Shown: positions 15,628-24,478 of the stretch, piece by piece
How positions within the stretch are numbered: the stretch's first letter is position 1
How the letters are laid out: each line of letters begins with the position of its first letter
Assembly: GCA_910577675.1 (NCBI GenBank)
Contig: CAJTOR010000040.1
Span: forward strand, 1-35,433
Reading direction: 5' to 3'
Length of the DNA stretch: 35,433 bases
Origin: an uncultured Lachnospiraceae bacterium
GTDB taxonomy: Bacteria; Bacillota; Clostridia; Lachnospirales; Lachnospiraceae
The notes under the pieces: model-generated
Told to the model about the DNA's origin: nothing
The model's database searches: none
What the model saw: only the letters and a program-made list of their open reading frames with translations
Made by a program: the position numbers and the translations under genes

Positions 15628-16776
15628 CTACAATGAAATCCCGTGTTCCGCGGCAATCTCCGCCACCAAATCATTCCCCTTTGCAATCTGGGAAAGTTCC
15701 TCCTCACACAGGGCAATCTGCCCGTTATTAAATTCCAGGCGTTCCCTGATTTTCTGCCTGCGGATATTCAGGTGGTGGCGCACTTCCACCATCTCCTTTT
15801 CATCAAGCAGGGCTTCCGCCTGGTACAGCCAGATTTCTGCGTCTTTTACCTCCTCGCCAAACAGAGTATCCATCAATGTACGGTTATAATGTTCAAGCAA
15901 TTCCGTACTTTTACGGTAACGGCGTTCCTCATCCTTTGTGCGCACATATTTTTCCCAGAGTTCCGAGAGCTCCCGATAACTTTCCACCTGGTATTTCTCG
16001 TAGACATACTCAAGCGCATTCGTGCAGTTGACCAGTTTAATCTTGATTTTGTTTGTCAATTGGATTACGCGGTTTAGTTTATAATCCGATTCTTTTAAAA
16101 TTTTCTTGCTCTGCGCGGCAGCCACAGCAATATATGCGGTAATCCCCGCCGCGGAACAGAGCACCAGAAGCAGGGGCAGCAGCATATCCGCCCCGGTGGC
16201 TAAATTCATAATCAACAGAGTGATAAACAAAAGCACGACCAGAAACCCGCCGCCAAACGCCAGGTTTCTTAAAAATATTTTCTTATCCTGTGCTGCTTCC
16301 CGCTCATACTCAACTACACCGCGCTCCCCCTCTAGCTGGCGCAGGTCGGAATATATCATCTCGCGGTATTGCTCCTTTTCATAGATATCTTTTAGCACAT
16401 CCGGAATTTCTTTCTCATACCGTTCCATTGCCCGGTATTTTGCCATCGGGATTCGGTCGGTACTGTTCTGGTATTTTACACGCTCCTTTGTCAGGTTCAG
16501 GATATTGCGCGCGGCATCATTAACTGTCTGGCGTTTGTCCTCCGTCATCCTCTCTATCTTTTGCAAATCGGTCAGATAGGAGGTTACCGCCTCATATTCT
16601 TTCTGGGAAACAGCAATCTGTTTGCGAAGTTCCTCTATCTGTTCTATAACAGCTCTAACAATCTGGGCAGTTTCCTCCCTGCTAAGCCCCTTCTTGCTCC
16701 GTTTTAGCTGGCGCAGGGCTTCCTTAGGGTCAACTGTCTGCTCGACTTCCTTCTTCTTCCTTTTCCACCATCCCAT
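15628..16776 (-). CDS. Coiled-coil membrane protein, last gene of the DUF5717 operon
   Basis: A 382-residue protein without a recognised family. Basic N-terminus (MGWWKRKKKEVEQ), a long coiled coil (about 20-165), two adjacent membrane helices near 170-220 (GGGFLVVLLFITLLIMNLA; LLPLLLVLCSAAGITAYIAV) forming a hairpin, then a second coiled coil (about 225-370). Both coiled-coil arms should face the same side, probably the cytoplasm. AGGAGG precedes the ATG. It follows the TPR gene with only the tandem repeat between them, so it is probably the membrane partner of the Hsp70-like operon. Confidence 0.75.
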   Translation of the reverse strand: MGWWKRKKKEVEQTVDPKEALRQLKRSKKGLSREETAQIVRAVIEQIEELRKQIAVSQKEYEAVTSYLTDLQKIERMTEDKRQTVNDAARNILNLTKERVKYQNSTDRIPMAKYRAMERYEKEIPDVLKDIYEKEQYREMIYSDLRQLEGERGVVEYEREAAQDKKIFLRNLAFGGGFLVVLLFITLLIMNLATGADMLLPLLLVLCSAAGITAYIAVAAAQSKKILKESDYKLNRVIQLTNKIKIKLVNCTNALEYVYEKYQVESYRELSELWEKYVRTKDEERRYRKSTELLEHYNRTLMDTLFGEEVKDAEIWLYQAEALLDEKEMVEVRHHLNIRRQKIRERLEFNNGQIALCEEELSQIAKGNDLVAEIAAEHGISL

Positions 16777-16789
16777 CGCAGCCTCCTAT

Positions 16790-17056
16790 TTAAAGTTCCG
16801 CATGTTTCCTCCACCTGCCCTCTCCAGCAGAGTGACTCATGTCCGCTCCGCTCCCATTCCTCCCTCTGGGGCAGCTTCCGAAAACATGCTGTTTTAAGTT
16901 CCGCATATTTCCTCCACCTGCTCCGCTTCCATTCCTCCCTCTGGGGCAGCTTCCGGAAACATGCTGTTTTAAGTTCCGCATATTTCCTCCACCTGCTCCG
17001 CTCCCATTCCTCCCTCTGGGGCAGCTTCCGGAAACATGCTGTTTTAAGTTTTTCAT
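16790..17056 (-). CDS. Repeat-encoded 88-codon frame (doubtful protein)
   Basis: This frame starts three bases after the TPR gene stop and ends 13 bases before the next gene start, so it fits the operon exactly. It is three copies of a 25-residue unit beginning MRNLKQHVSGSCPRGRNGSG, because the underlying 75-bp repeat is a multiple of three. Composition (Gly, Ser, Arg) is low complexity and other frames are open too. It could be translated by coupling, but I think it more likely reflects repeat DNA. Confidence 0.3.
   Translation of the reverse strand: MKNLKQHVSGSCPRGRNGSGAGGGNMRNLKQHVSGSCPRGRNGSGAGGGNMRNLKQHVFGSCPRGRNGSGADMSHSAGEGRWRKHAEL
16794..17045. repeat. 75-bp tandem repeat, three copies
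   Basis: Units start at 16794 (102 bases, carrying a 27-base insertion that includes CTCTCCAGCAGAG), 16896 and 16971, and a fourth partial start is at 17046. The last two units are nearly identical with a 75-base period. Each unit on the minus strand carries GGTGGAGGAAATATG, that is, a Shine-Dalgarno plus ATG. It sits between two genes of an operon. Confidence 0.9.
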
Positions 17057-17059
17057 GTT

Positions 17060-17908
17060 TCACATCCCGCATGTATTTGTATGTTCCCGGTACTTCTCTT
17101 TCAGGCGCGCGAGCAGCGCGTCGGCGCACTGGTAATATTCCGCAATCTTACCGTCCTCATACAATTTCTTAATTTTCTCAAGTTCCTGATACTCACCCGT
17201 CTGCTCCGCCATATTGCGCGCGGCATATACCTCCTTTGCCACCTGTGTGGTAATTTCGCTGCGCGGCGCGAGCGCGGTAAGCTCCATATCCATCCTCTCC
17301 CTATTTCCCGATAAGGTAAGCGCGATAAAATACTGCTTTAATGTATCATCCGCCTTATTGCGCTCATAGGCTTCCCTGAAATACTCAACCGCCTGGCTAA
17401 TATTGCCCGAATGCATCTTAGCCACACCAACATTATGCAGGACATCCCCATAAACAATATCCGTAAGCTCCGATACATCCCCGGAAAGCATAATTTCCTG
17501 ATACAAAAGAAAAGCCTCATGCTCCCGACCGGAAAGCCACAATCTGTCCGCCTTCCATTTAAGGCGCGCAAGCGGACTTTTCTCATAAAAGGAGTCATAC
17601 TCGCGCAAAAAAGTTTTTATCTGCTGCGCGTCGTAATAATCCGCACTGCAAAAGCAGGCAACCATCAAATCCTTCGCCCCTGCGCGCGCGTCAATCAGGC
17701 GCTGCAGACATTCCGCCCTTGCCGCAAGTCCCAACTCCTCGCCGATAAACCGGACAAATTCCTCCGAATAAAGCTCCTCCTGCACCTCAAATGCATTCTG
17801 GTAAAGGACATAGCAAAGTTCCTCAATACTAAAAACACGGTCGCCCGTTGACCGGAACACATAAGGCTTCTTCGCCTCCTGCCCAACACAAAGGATAACC
17901 TTTCCCAT
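17060..17908 (-). CDS. TPR protein of the DUF5717/DUF5716 operon
   Basis: A 282-residue soluble protein. The N-terminal part (about 1-115) is alpha/beta with a strand start MGKVILCVGQEAKKPYVF, then helical; about 125-215 contains TPR-like pairs (HNVGVAKMHSGNISQAVEYF REAYERN). No catalytic motif. The open frame reaches 17953, but the ATG at 17906-17908 follows GGGAGGGGG by about six bases and starts 26 bases after the upstream stop, so I prefer it. Probably an adaptor for the Hsp70-like protein; inferred from context. Confidence 0.75.
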   Translation of the reverse strand: MGKVILCVGQEAKKPYVFRSTGDRVFSIEELCYVLYQNAFEVQEELYSEEFVRFIGEELGLAARAECLQRLIDARAGAKDLMVACFCSADYYDAQQIKTFLREYDSFYEKSPLARLKWKADRLWLSGREHEAFLLYQEIMLSGDVSELTDIVYGDVLHNVGVAKMHSGNISQAVEYFREAYERNKADDTLKQYFIALTLSGNRERMDMELTALAPRSEITTQVAKEVYAARNMAEQTGEYQELEKIKKLYEDGKIAEYYQCADALLARLKEKYREHTNTCGM

Positions 17909-17934
17909 ATTCCCCCTCCCTTCCATATCCACGG

Positions 17935-19173
17935 CTACAAAACCTGTTCCCAAATACGGTAAGTTGTTTTCTCCCTGCCAAAACCGATATCCCGAATCTG
18001 CACCACCGGCGTATCCCTGTCAACATAAAACAGGGAAAGTTCCAGCCGCACAGTCTTGTTCTCCCGCTGCATCAGATGATCGAGTATCATAACCTCGTGT
18101 AGTGGTTCCCTGCGCATAACATGGTCAACCAGAAACTCAATCTCGTTCGTATCATCGAGAATAAAGCGCAGCGTCCTTTTTACCTCGCGGTAGTCACTCC
18201 CCGCCTGAGAAAGCACAAAATACTGCTCCCTTGCGTCATGATATGCCTTTAACATAATATCCTCGCGCGTCATATCCTCGCCAAGAAAAATAAATTCCTG
18301 CTCGGCTCTGTGCATCGCGGCGGCATAACATGCCCCCCTTGCAAAAAGATTCTGCCCGTAGAAGACCCGCCTCCCGTCACAGAGTTTTTTTAAGGCATCC
18401 ATCGCCCAGCCGTCCGCAAACCCCGCCCCGGTCACAAAAACAGAAGAAACGGGCTGGCTGCTTAGCTGCTGCATAACCATATTGTAAAACCAGTAAGACT
18501 TGCGCTCCGCCTCCTCCCCGCAGATACCCCCGCCGTAATATTCCCGCGTAAAATCCCTGCGCTCCGACAGCACGGGCTGCAGCTGGCGCTTCCTCGCAAA
18601 ACAAACCCTGTCATAATAAAAATGCGTCCCATCGCAAGCAAAAAGCGCCGTATCGTTCATCCAAAGCTCCGGCTTCATATTAACGATATAGCGCATAAAG
18701 CATTCGGTATGCGACAAAAATAAAACACGCCCCGCAAGCCCCAAACGACTAAAAATCCCCGCGAGAGGAATTTTTGCCCTGCCCGCATCTTCCGGCAGGG
18801 TAACAGCAAGCATGGTTATACTCCCCCCGCCCGACTGACGGATCAGGGAAAGAATATAGCGCAAATATTCTTCCATCAGAAATTCCGCACCTAAGTTTTC
18901 CTCGGAAAGCACAATTTGCCCGCCCTCAAGCACCCCCTTTAAAAGTCCGGATGCCGCAGAAGCTTCCCCATGAGCTGCACCGCGGGCAGCTTCCGCCCCG
19001 TAAAGCCACCCCCCATCCGAAACACGCCGCGAAAGAAGAACCGGCATCGCTAGTTCCTGGTTATCCTTCCCAAAACAGACGGGTTCCGGTTCCTTCGTCC
19101 TAGTATTATATCGGCTGAGCAACGCTGTATCCCAGCTCAAGTCAAGTCCATAACAATAAGTATCTTCCAACAC
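17935..19173 (-). CDS. DUF5716-type divergent Hsp70/actin-fold protein
   Basis: A 412-residue protein that I recall as DUF5716. It follows the Hsp70 topology: an N-terminal strand pair YCYGLDLSWDTALLSRYN where DnaK has its phosphate-1 loop, a segment MLAVTLPEDAGRAKIPLAGI followed by LFLSHTECFMRYI like the DnaK ATPase middle, WMNDTALFACDGTHFYY where phosphate-2 should be, and VFVTGAGFADGWAMDALKK plus GACYAAA like the adenosine motif. The canonical Gly-rich and Thr residues are partly lost, so ATP hydrolysis is uncertain. The C-terminal 90 residues look like a beta-sandwich. Start is GTG (19171-19173) after GGAGAGGGG. Second gene of the operon. Confidence 0.75.
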   Translation of the reverse strand: MLEDTYCYGLDLSWDTALLSRYNTRTKEPEPVCFGKDNQELAMPVLLSRRVSDGGWLYGAEAARGAAHGEASAASGLLKGVLEGGQIVLSEENLGAEFLMEEYLRYILSLIRQSGGGSITMLAVTLPEDAGRAKIPLAGIFSRLGLAGRVLFLSHTECFMRYIVNMKPELWMNDTALFACDGTHFYYDRVCFARKRQLQPVLSERRDFTREYYGGGICGEEAERKSYWFYNMVMQQLSSQPVSSVFVTGAGFADGWAMDALKKLCDGRRVFYGQNLFARGACYAAAMHRAEQEFIFLGEDMTREDIMLKAYHDAREQYFVLSQAGSDYREVKRTLRFILDDTNEIEFLVDHVMRREPLHEVMILDHLMQRENKTVRLELSLFYVDRDTPVVQIRDIGFGREKTTYRIWEQVL

Positions 19174-19203
19174 TGTTTTCCCCTCTCCTAAAGAGCATAT
19201 ACC

Positions 19204-22200
19204 CTAAACCCTTATATGGAACAGATGCTTTGCTTCGTACTCTGTCCGGATATAATTCTCGAGCAGTTTCATCACGGTCGTGTCATCCCTCATCGCATGT
19301 GCAGCCAAAATCAGGTTTAACACATCGTAATGGTTCTTCCCGTCATGCGTCGTCCCATCCGCAGAAACCACCGCCGTGCTCTCCGTGATTACCGTCTGCC
19401 CTTCATACTCCTCCGTAATATAGTACTGCATGCTTTCCTCCCCGAAAAGCACAAAACCGGCTATAAAAATACCGTGACAGATATTTCTCATCTCACGTTC
19501 TGAAAACTCCCCCGCATCGCCAATCCGGTAATGCAGCACAACATGGTGCGACGGGTCGGTATGATATTCCACAAAGGTTTTATCATAGAGATCCTCCTCA
19601 AACTGCATAAACTCCTCAAACCTCTTAAAAAACGGGAGAATAATCCCCTTTTTTTGGATACCAGAAAGTTTGTGTTCCAGAAAATCCTTCTGCCGCTGCG
19701 TAAGCCCCTCCTCCTGAGCGTAGCGCTTCAGCAGTGCCAGGGTACAAATCTCATTGTCGCCAAGCGAAACCTCCCGCTCCATAAGTTCAAAAAGCTCCGC
19801 GGAAATCACCCGGTCATTTAACAAAAAACGATACGCATAATAATTTAAAAATGCCCTGATTAGTTTCCTGTTTGTGCCATAGCGGTAATAGCTTAGGAAC
19901 ACTGCCTGCGCATTGCCGACATTCCCCTGTGCAAACAACATTTGCCCAAGCAGGCTTTCCTCAAGGCTCTCCGTGTCAAGTTCCTGCGCCCTCGCACTCT
20001 TCCATATCGCATACATTGCCTCCGTCGCGCCATGATAAAATCCGCACAGATAGGAAATAAGCTCCCTGTCACAGCGGCCACATTCAAAAATATAATGTGC
20101 CAGATACAATAAAAATGCATCCGCTGCCGGCGTATCCATCGCCTCCAGATAGCGCAGCGCAAACTTTCCAAGACGCTTTATCTCGATTTCATCCGTCCCA
20201 AACTGCATCAGTGCCTGCGCTGCGCGCCCGTCAAAACCACGCAGGATAAAAAAATGAATGATGCGGGCGCGCTCCTTTTTGGAAAATCCTTCCAGTTTCA
20301 CCTGCTTCAGATAATGCTCAAACAGATCACTCTCATAATTTTCATAATAGTATTCCATCAGGAAACGGATACAATCATCCCGCAATTCCTCCGACACATC
20401 CATATTCCCGGACAAAAGCCTGCTAAGTTCCTGTGGCTGGCTGCCATATTTTAAATATTTATTCTCCTCCTCTTTTAAGTGCATCAAAAGCGAAAGATCC
20501 GAAGCGCCGCATTCATAGCTCTCCCACAAATGCTTATCCAGGCGGACAAGCGGGGTTATTTCCACCCTGACTTCACCCGGTTTCGTACCCGCAAGATTGG
20601 CAGCGGGATAAAAACACCCTTCCTTATCCACCAGAAAAATCTCGGCATCCGAAGTATAGACCGAAAGTCTGGCCTCCCCTTCCACCACCGGCAGACAAAC
20701 CGGTAAATTTATACCCGGATGATATATTTGTACATGCACAAACCGATCTCGTTCCCGGAAATCTGCAGCTTTTTCCGGGAATGTATCCTGCGCCTGCTTC
20801 GTCTGATCCTGCACATCCATAACTACATTTACACAAAGCCTGCGCACAAAAGCAATTTTGGGCAGGGAAAGAAGCTCCTCACCCTCCATCTGCTTCTTAT
20901 ATACTTCATTGTAGATTACTGCAAGATTTGGGGTCACCGCCCCACAACCCAATTGCTCCGCCGCGAAAGCCTCAATACTTCGCTGGTACTTAGGGTAAAG
21001 CTGGGCATGATCCCTGCGGTTTCTAATCAATTCCGCATAAAGCATCGCTTTTTTTCGGTCATCCAATTTACACCCGTGGGAAAAATACAAAAAGATGCCC
21101 GGATGTATCGGCTCCACTTCCTCTTCACTGCGGCAGTACATATAAAACTCTTCAAGTCCCGTCAGTTTTAACTGGCGTTCCATGGCATGTTTAAACCACG
21201 GGAAATCACGCTCCCTTATATGCCCGTCCCGAATCAACAAAGTACATACCGAAAGGAGCAGTTCATCGTCCTGTTTGGTTTGATAGGCTTTTTTCATCAC
21301 CCGGCAAAAAAGCGGGAAAAATCCCTTCTCCCGCGCTGCCAGATATGCAATCCTGCGCGTCAGTTCCCCGTCCAATAATCCGCAGGAAAGTGCAAGCTTT
21401 AACACATGGAGCTCAAAGTCCGAAAGCGATAACAAAAGAGTGGCATCCGCACGCAGAAGGCGCACCGCCTCGGCAAGCGGCAACACATGGTAACCATATT
21501 CCAGACAGAATTCCCTGATTGCCTCAAAGCGCGCCCTCCGGTCGCGGTAATCTTCCTTTAGCAGCAAAAGAAGCCAAAACATCCCCCCATCTCCCGGATG
21601 CTCCCACAAAAGACCACGCACCCTCTCAGCGGCATCCGCCACCGTAATCTGCCCGTTTTTTTGTCCCCACTGTTTCTGTGTGGCGGACAAATAATAATAA
21701 AAGCCTAACAAACGCCCTTCCCCGGCAAGTTCCTCCTCCTTTAAGAGCGCAAACGCATCCTTTGCCGCGCCCTCCCTGCCCAAAAGCTGCCAGAAATAAA
21801 CCCGCAAAAGACGCACTGCATTCTCTTTTACAGCTTCCCCCACAGCGCCCTGCAATATGGATAGCTCGCCTTCAAGCTTTTCCGCATAAAGTTTTGCGCT
21901 GCCGTCCACACAGTAGAAGGAAAGAAAGGTGCGCATCAGACCACACAGCGCTTTCTTCGCCGCCTGCCGCTGTCTGTGCTGTTCCATTTTCCGGTGCGGC
22001 ACCGCGCAGACCAGATTAACTTTCAGTTCCTGCCTGCCCGTACTTAACCGGATCACAGCCTCCCGCCTTCCGGGCGGCGCATCCGCCACACCCACCACAA
22101 ACTCAATCAGAAGATTGCCGTCCACAAAATCCGCACTGTCAAAATGTGTCGTTCCAAGCTGCACAAAAGGCGCATCGCAGGATACCATGCCCTCCACATA

Positions 22201-22863
22201 GCCCCAACCGCTCTTAGACAGGGTAAGGCTGTCCTTAAAATCGTAGCCCGCAGCCTCATAACTAAGTTCTGTCCGGTCAAAATGCAGGCTGACCGGCACC
22301 TTTTTTCCCGTCGCAACCAGAAATTCCTCCATCGCCTGCCCGCGCCTGCCCGTTTCTGATAATACCCTGTGTAAGAGTTCATACTGCCTGTCATGGTAGA
22401 AAATAGCCTTCTCAAAACCGCGGTCAAAAAACAGCTTCTCCGCTGCGTCCCAGTCCCCTTTCGCAAGGCTTGCAAACTGAAAAAGATCTTTGATATCCTC
22501 CCCGTTTGCCGAAAGCGCCGGATAATCTATCTGCACTTCATACGGCAGCGTTTCCTCCCCCGCATCCGTCACAAAAGACAGCTTTCCCGCAAGATGATCC
22601 CCCGCCTTCCCATATTCAGCATGGAAAACAAAGGGAATCCTCGCCTCCCTGCCAACAAATTGCTCCTTCTCAAGCGCAAGAAGCAGATTGTCCGTGTAGG
22701 CAACCCCCTTCATCCTGCGCCCGGCACTGTTAGTAAGCAGGATTGTCCCCCTGTGCGCGCTGCCCTCCTGCGTCCTGATTATAAGCTTTTCCGGCTCAAT
22801 ACACAATTTCGGCATCTGATATTCAAATTTTTCCTTCGCTAGTTGCTCAATCTTCTCCTTCAA
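19204..22863 (-). CDS. DUF5717 family protein, large beta-sandwich/helical-repeat partner
   Basis: About 1,219 residues, first gene of the operon, matching what I recall as DUF5717. The first 300 residues contain two immunoglobulin-like beta-sandwich segments (CIEPEKLIIRTQEGSAHRGT; HFDRTELSYEAAGYDFKDSL). Residues about 310-1080 are a long helical solenoid, interrupted by a beta segment near 700-790. The end has a compact alpha/beta region (HHVVLHYRIGDAGEF, then ITESTAVVSADGTTHDGKNH). No signal peptide or membrane helix. The frame opens at a GTG (22872), but the TTG at 22863 has GGGGAG nine bases upstream and gives MKEKIEQLAKEKFEY, the better start. Thirty bases to the Hsp70-like gene. Function unknown. 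Confidence 0.78.
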   Translation of the reverse strand: MKEKIEQLAKEKFEYQMPKLCIEPEKLIIRTQEGSAHRGTILLTNSAGRRMKGVAYTDNLLLALEKEQFVGREARIPFVFHAEYGKAGDHLAGKLSFVTDAGEETLPYEVQIDYPALSANGEDIKDLFQFASLAKGDWDAAEKLFFDRGFEKAIFYHDRQYELLHRVLSETGRRGQAMEEFLVATGKKVPVSLHFDRTELSYEAAGYDFKDSLTLSKSGWGYVEGMVSCDAPFVQLGTTHFDSADFVDGNLLIEFVVGVADAPPGRREAVIRLSTGRQELKVNLVCAVPHRKMEQHRQRQAAKKALCGLMRTFLSFYCVDGSAKLYAEKLEGELSILQGAVGEAVKENAVRLLRVYFWQLLGREGAAKDAFALLKEEELAGEGRLLGFYYYLSATQKQWGQKNGQITVADAAERVRGLLWEHPGDGGMFWLLLLLKEDYRDRRARFEAIREFCLEYGYHVLPLAEAVRLLRADATLLLSLSDFELHVLKLALSCGLLDGELTRRIAYLAAREKGFFPLFCRVMKKAYQTKQDDELLLSVCTLLIRDGHIRERDFPWFKHAMERQLKLTGLEEFYMYCRSEEEVEPIHPGIFLYFSHGCKLDDRKKAMLYAELIRNRRDHAQLYPKYQRSIEAFAAEQLGCGAVTPNLAVIYNEVYKKQMEGEELLSLPKIAFVRRLCVNVVMDVQDQTKQAQDTFPEKAADFRERDRFVHVQIYHPGINLPVCLPVVEGEARLSVYTSDAEIFLVDKEGCFYPAANLAGTKPGEVRVEITPLVRLDKHLWESYECGASDLSLLMHLKEEENKYLKYGSQPQELSRLLSGNMDVSEELRDDCIRFLMEYYYENYESDLFEHYLKQVKLEGFSKKERARIIHFFILRGFDGRAAQALMQFGTDEIEIKRLGKFALRYLEAMDTPAADAFLLYLAHYIFECGRCDRELISYLCGFYHGATEAMYAIWKSARAQELDTESLEESLLGQMLFAQGNVGNAQAVFLSYYRYGTNRKLIRAFLNYYAYRFLLNDRVISAELFELMEREVSLGDNEICTLALLKRYAQEEGLTQRQKDFLEHKLSGIQKKGIILPFFKRFEEFMQFEEDLYDKTFVEYHTDPSHHVVLHYRIGDAGEFSEREMRNICHGIFIAGFVLFGEESMQYYITEEYEGQTVITESTAVVSADGTTHDGKNHYDVLNLILAAHAMRDDTTVMKLLENYIRTEYEAKHLFHIRV

Positions 22864-22900
22864 ACGACACACTCCCCGGCAATATTTTCAGGTTTCTTCC

Positions 22901-22929
22901 AGTATAACGTAATTTATGCTCAAAATCAA
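22901..22929 (-). promoter_or_regulatory. SigA promoter of the DUF5717 operon
   Basis: Minus strand TTGATT (22924-22929), 17 bases, TATACT (22901-22906). The motif CCATTTTTGGCA (22931-22942, plus strand) sits directly upstream of the -35. Confidence 0.75.
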
Positions 22930-22930
22930 G

Positions 22931-22942
22931 CCATTTTTGGCA
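22931..22942. promoter_or_regulatory. Candidate operator copy 1
   Basis: CCATTTTTGGCA, within a GCCA/TGGC inverted repeat (22930-22941), abutting the -35 of the DUF5717 promoter. A near-identical copy occurs at 23101. Confidence 0.35.
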
Positions 22943-23051
22943 GCTTTAGCCCCATCTGACAAGCTGAGATAACAGCACAGGATATAATTTCCTCTGACAG
23001 CATCCAAAAGCCGACAAAATAAAATAAAAAAACCATATTGGTTTTTCCGTC

Positions 23052-23080
23052 TTTACATTATGCCCTTTCCGTGTTATTAT
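23052..23080 (+). promoter_or_regulatory. SigA promoter of the FliD-like gene
   Basis: TTTACA (23052-23057), 17 bases, TATTAT (23075-23080), 52 bases before the start codon. Divergent from the DUF5717 promoter. Confidence 0.65.
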
Positions 23081-23100
23081 ATAAAAAATAGGTAAGTGTG

Positions 23101-23112
23101 CCACTTTTGGCA
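23101..23112. promoter_or_regulatory. Candidate operator copy 2
   Basis: CCACTTTTGGCA, 11 of 12 identical to the copy at 22931 and in the same orientation; with the preceding TG it forms TGCCA/TGGCA around a 4-base loop. It lies in the transcribed leader of the FliD-like gene. Confidence 0.35.
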
Positions 23113-23132
23113 TCATATAACAGGAGGCTGCC

Positions 23133-24422
23133 ATGATTCAGGCGTATAATCATTTTTTAACTGAATATTCCTCGAATTTTTCGGCGCGCACACGTTCCGT
23201 CCACAAGCCGAATGAATTAAGAGCGGTCTACAGCAGGATTCAGAGTATGAACCGGCATTCCGCTTACTATAAAGTTAATCTTACGAGGGAAAAACAACTA
23301 TTCACTCTTTCCTTAAAGGACGCTTCGCTTGCACTTGCGGATACCCTGGTGGAACTCGGGAAGGCTTTCGAGCGCCCGACTGTTATCAACTCCGCCCATT
23401 CCTCCGATGAGGAAACCGTGTCCGCATCCTTAATCGACGTGGAACACGCTTCTTTTTTCGAGCCGTTCCATGTCCGCGTAAAATCACTTGCAAAACCGCA
23501 GGTCAATACCGGACATAAGGTTCCTTCCGATGCGGAAGGACCAATGCCGTCACCTTACCGCTTCCGCATCCAGGCAGGGGAGGACAGCTATGAATTCTCC
23601 TACAATGTCAGCACGGTTTCCACCAACCGCGACCTGATGCACAAACTTGCAAATTTCATCAACCGCTCCAACATCCACATTATTGCGAAAGTGGATGAGG
23701 ATACGGCGGACCACACCTCGCGCATTGTGCTCTCCTCCGAGGATACCGGACTTGCAGACGGCGACTCCCTGGCATTTACCATTGTGGATTCCAACCAAGC
23801 GGATATGTCCTCGCCGGTCGGTCTGGTTGATTATTTCGGTCTGGATAAAATATCACAGAAACCGGCGAACGCAAAGTTTCTTGTAAACGGCAGGGAATAC
23901 ACAAACCCGCGCAACAATATTATAATAGACCGCAATATTTCCCTCACGCTGAAAAAAGCTTCGAAAAAAGAAGTAAAAATCAGCCCGGAAACAGCGGGGG
24001 AACAGGCGATCAGCGAACTGGGGGACTTCCTTAAAAGCTACAACGCGCTCCTTACACTTACGCGCACAGGACTTACAAGAAACCGGCGCTCCGCGCGACT
24101 TCAAAACGACCTGACCCACATCCTTTCCACAGATATTGAGGAGCTAAATCGCTGCGGCATCCGGCGCAACGAGGATTTCACACTTTCCATCGACCCGGAA
24201 ACAATGAAAAAACCAGAAACAATGCAGCATCTTAAAGCACTTTTCGAGGAGCCGGACGGACTGTTCGCAAAGCTGTCCCACAAAATGTCGGACATCGCGC
24301 TGAACCCGATGGATTACGTGGATAAGGTGGTTGTCACCTACCCGAACACGTCAAGACCGGGCTTTACAAACCCTTATCTGACATCGATATACAGCGGTAT
24401 GATGTTCAATTCCTATTGCTGA
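23133..24422 (+). CDS. FliD-like (flagellar cap-like) protein
   Basis: A 429-residue protein with the general layout of FliD/HAP2: helical N-terminus, a central beta-rich region (PYRFRIQAGEDSYEFSYNVS), then FLVNGREYTNPRNNIIIDRN and ISLTLKKASKKEVKIS, which match the FliD D1 segment, followed by a helix with FLKSYNALLTLTRT like the conserved FVxAYNAL. FliD normally caps flagella, but no flagellin, hook or export gene is in this window. CAGGAGG lies before the ATG. It is followed by the subtilase gene after 56 bases, probably one transcript. It may be a non-flagellar paralogue. Confidence 0.6.
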   Translation: MIQAYNHFLTEYSSNFSARTRSVHKPNELRAVYSRIQSMNRHSAYYKVNLTREKQLFTLSLKDASLALADTLVELGKAFERPTVINSAHSSDEETVSASLIDVEHASFFEPFHVRVKSLAKPQVNTGHKVPSDAEGPMPSPYRFRIQAGEDSYEFSYNVSTVSTNRDLMHKLANFINRSNIHIIAKVDEDTADHTSRIVLSSEDTGLADGDSLAFTIVDSNQADMSSPVGLVDYFGLDKISQKPANAKFLVNGREYTNPRNNIIIDRNISLTLKKASKKEVKISPETAGEQAISELGDFLKSYNALLTLTRTGLTRNRRSARLQNDLTHILSTDIEELNRCGIRRNEDFTLSIDPETMKKPETMQHLKALFEEPDGLFAKLSHKMSDIALNPMDYVDKVVVTYPNTSRPGFTNPYLTSIYSGMMFNSYC

Positions 24423-24478
24423 TAAATATTAACCAAAGCATGTTTCCCACTGATTTCCCTATGGAAAGGCGGTATTTA

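Noticed and set aside
15444..15716. 90-codon minus-strand frame between the regulator and the coiled-coil gene
   Set aside because: Overlaps both real genes in another frame and has no start signal.
16794..17045. Tandem repeats considered as a CRISPR array
   Set aside because: The 75-bp units are contiguous with no unique spacers and no cas genes nearby.
22946..23134. 62-codon minus-strand frame between the divergent promoters
   Set aside because: It spans the FliD-like promoter and lacks a ribosome binding site.
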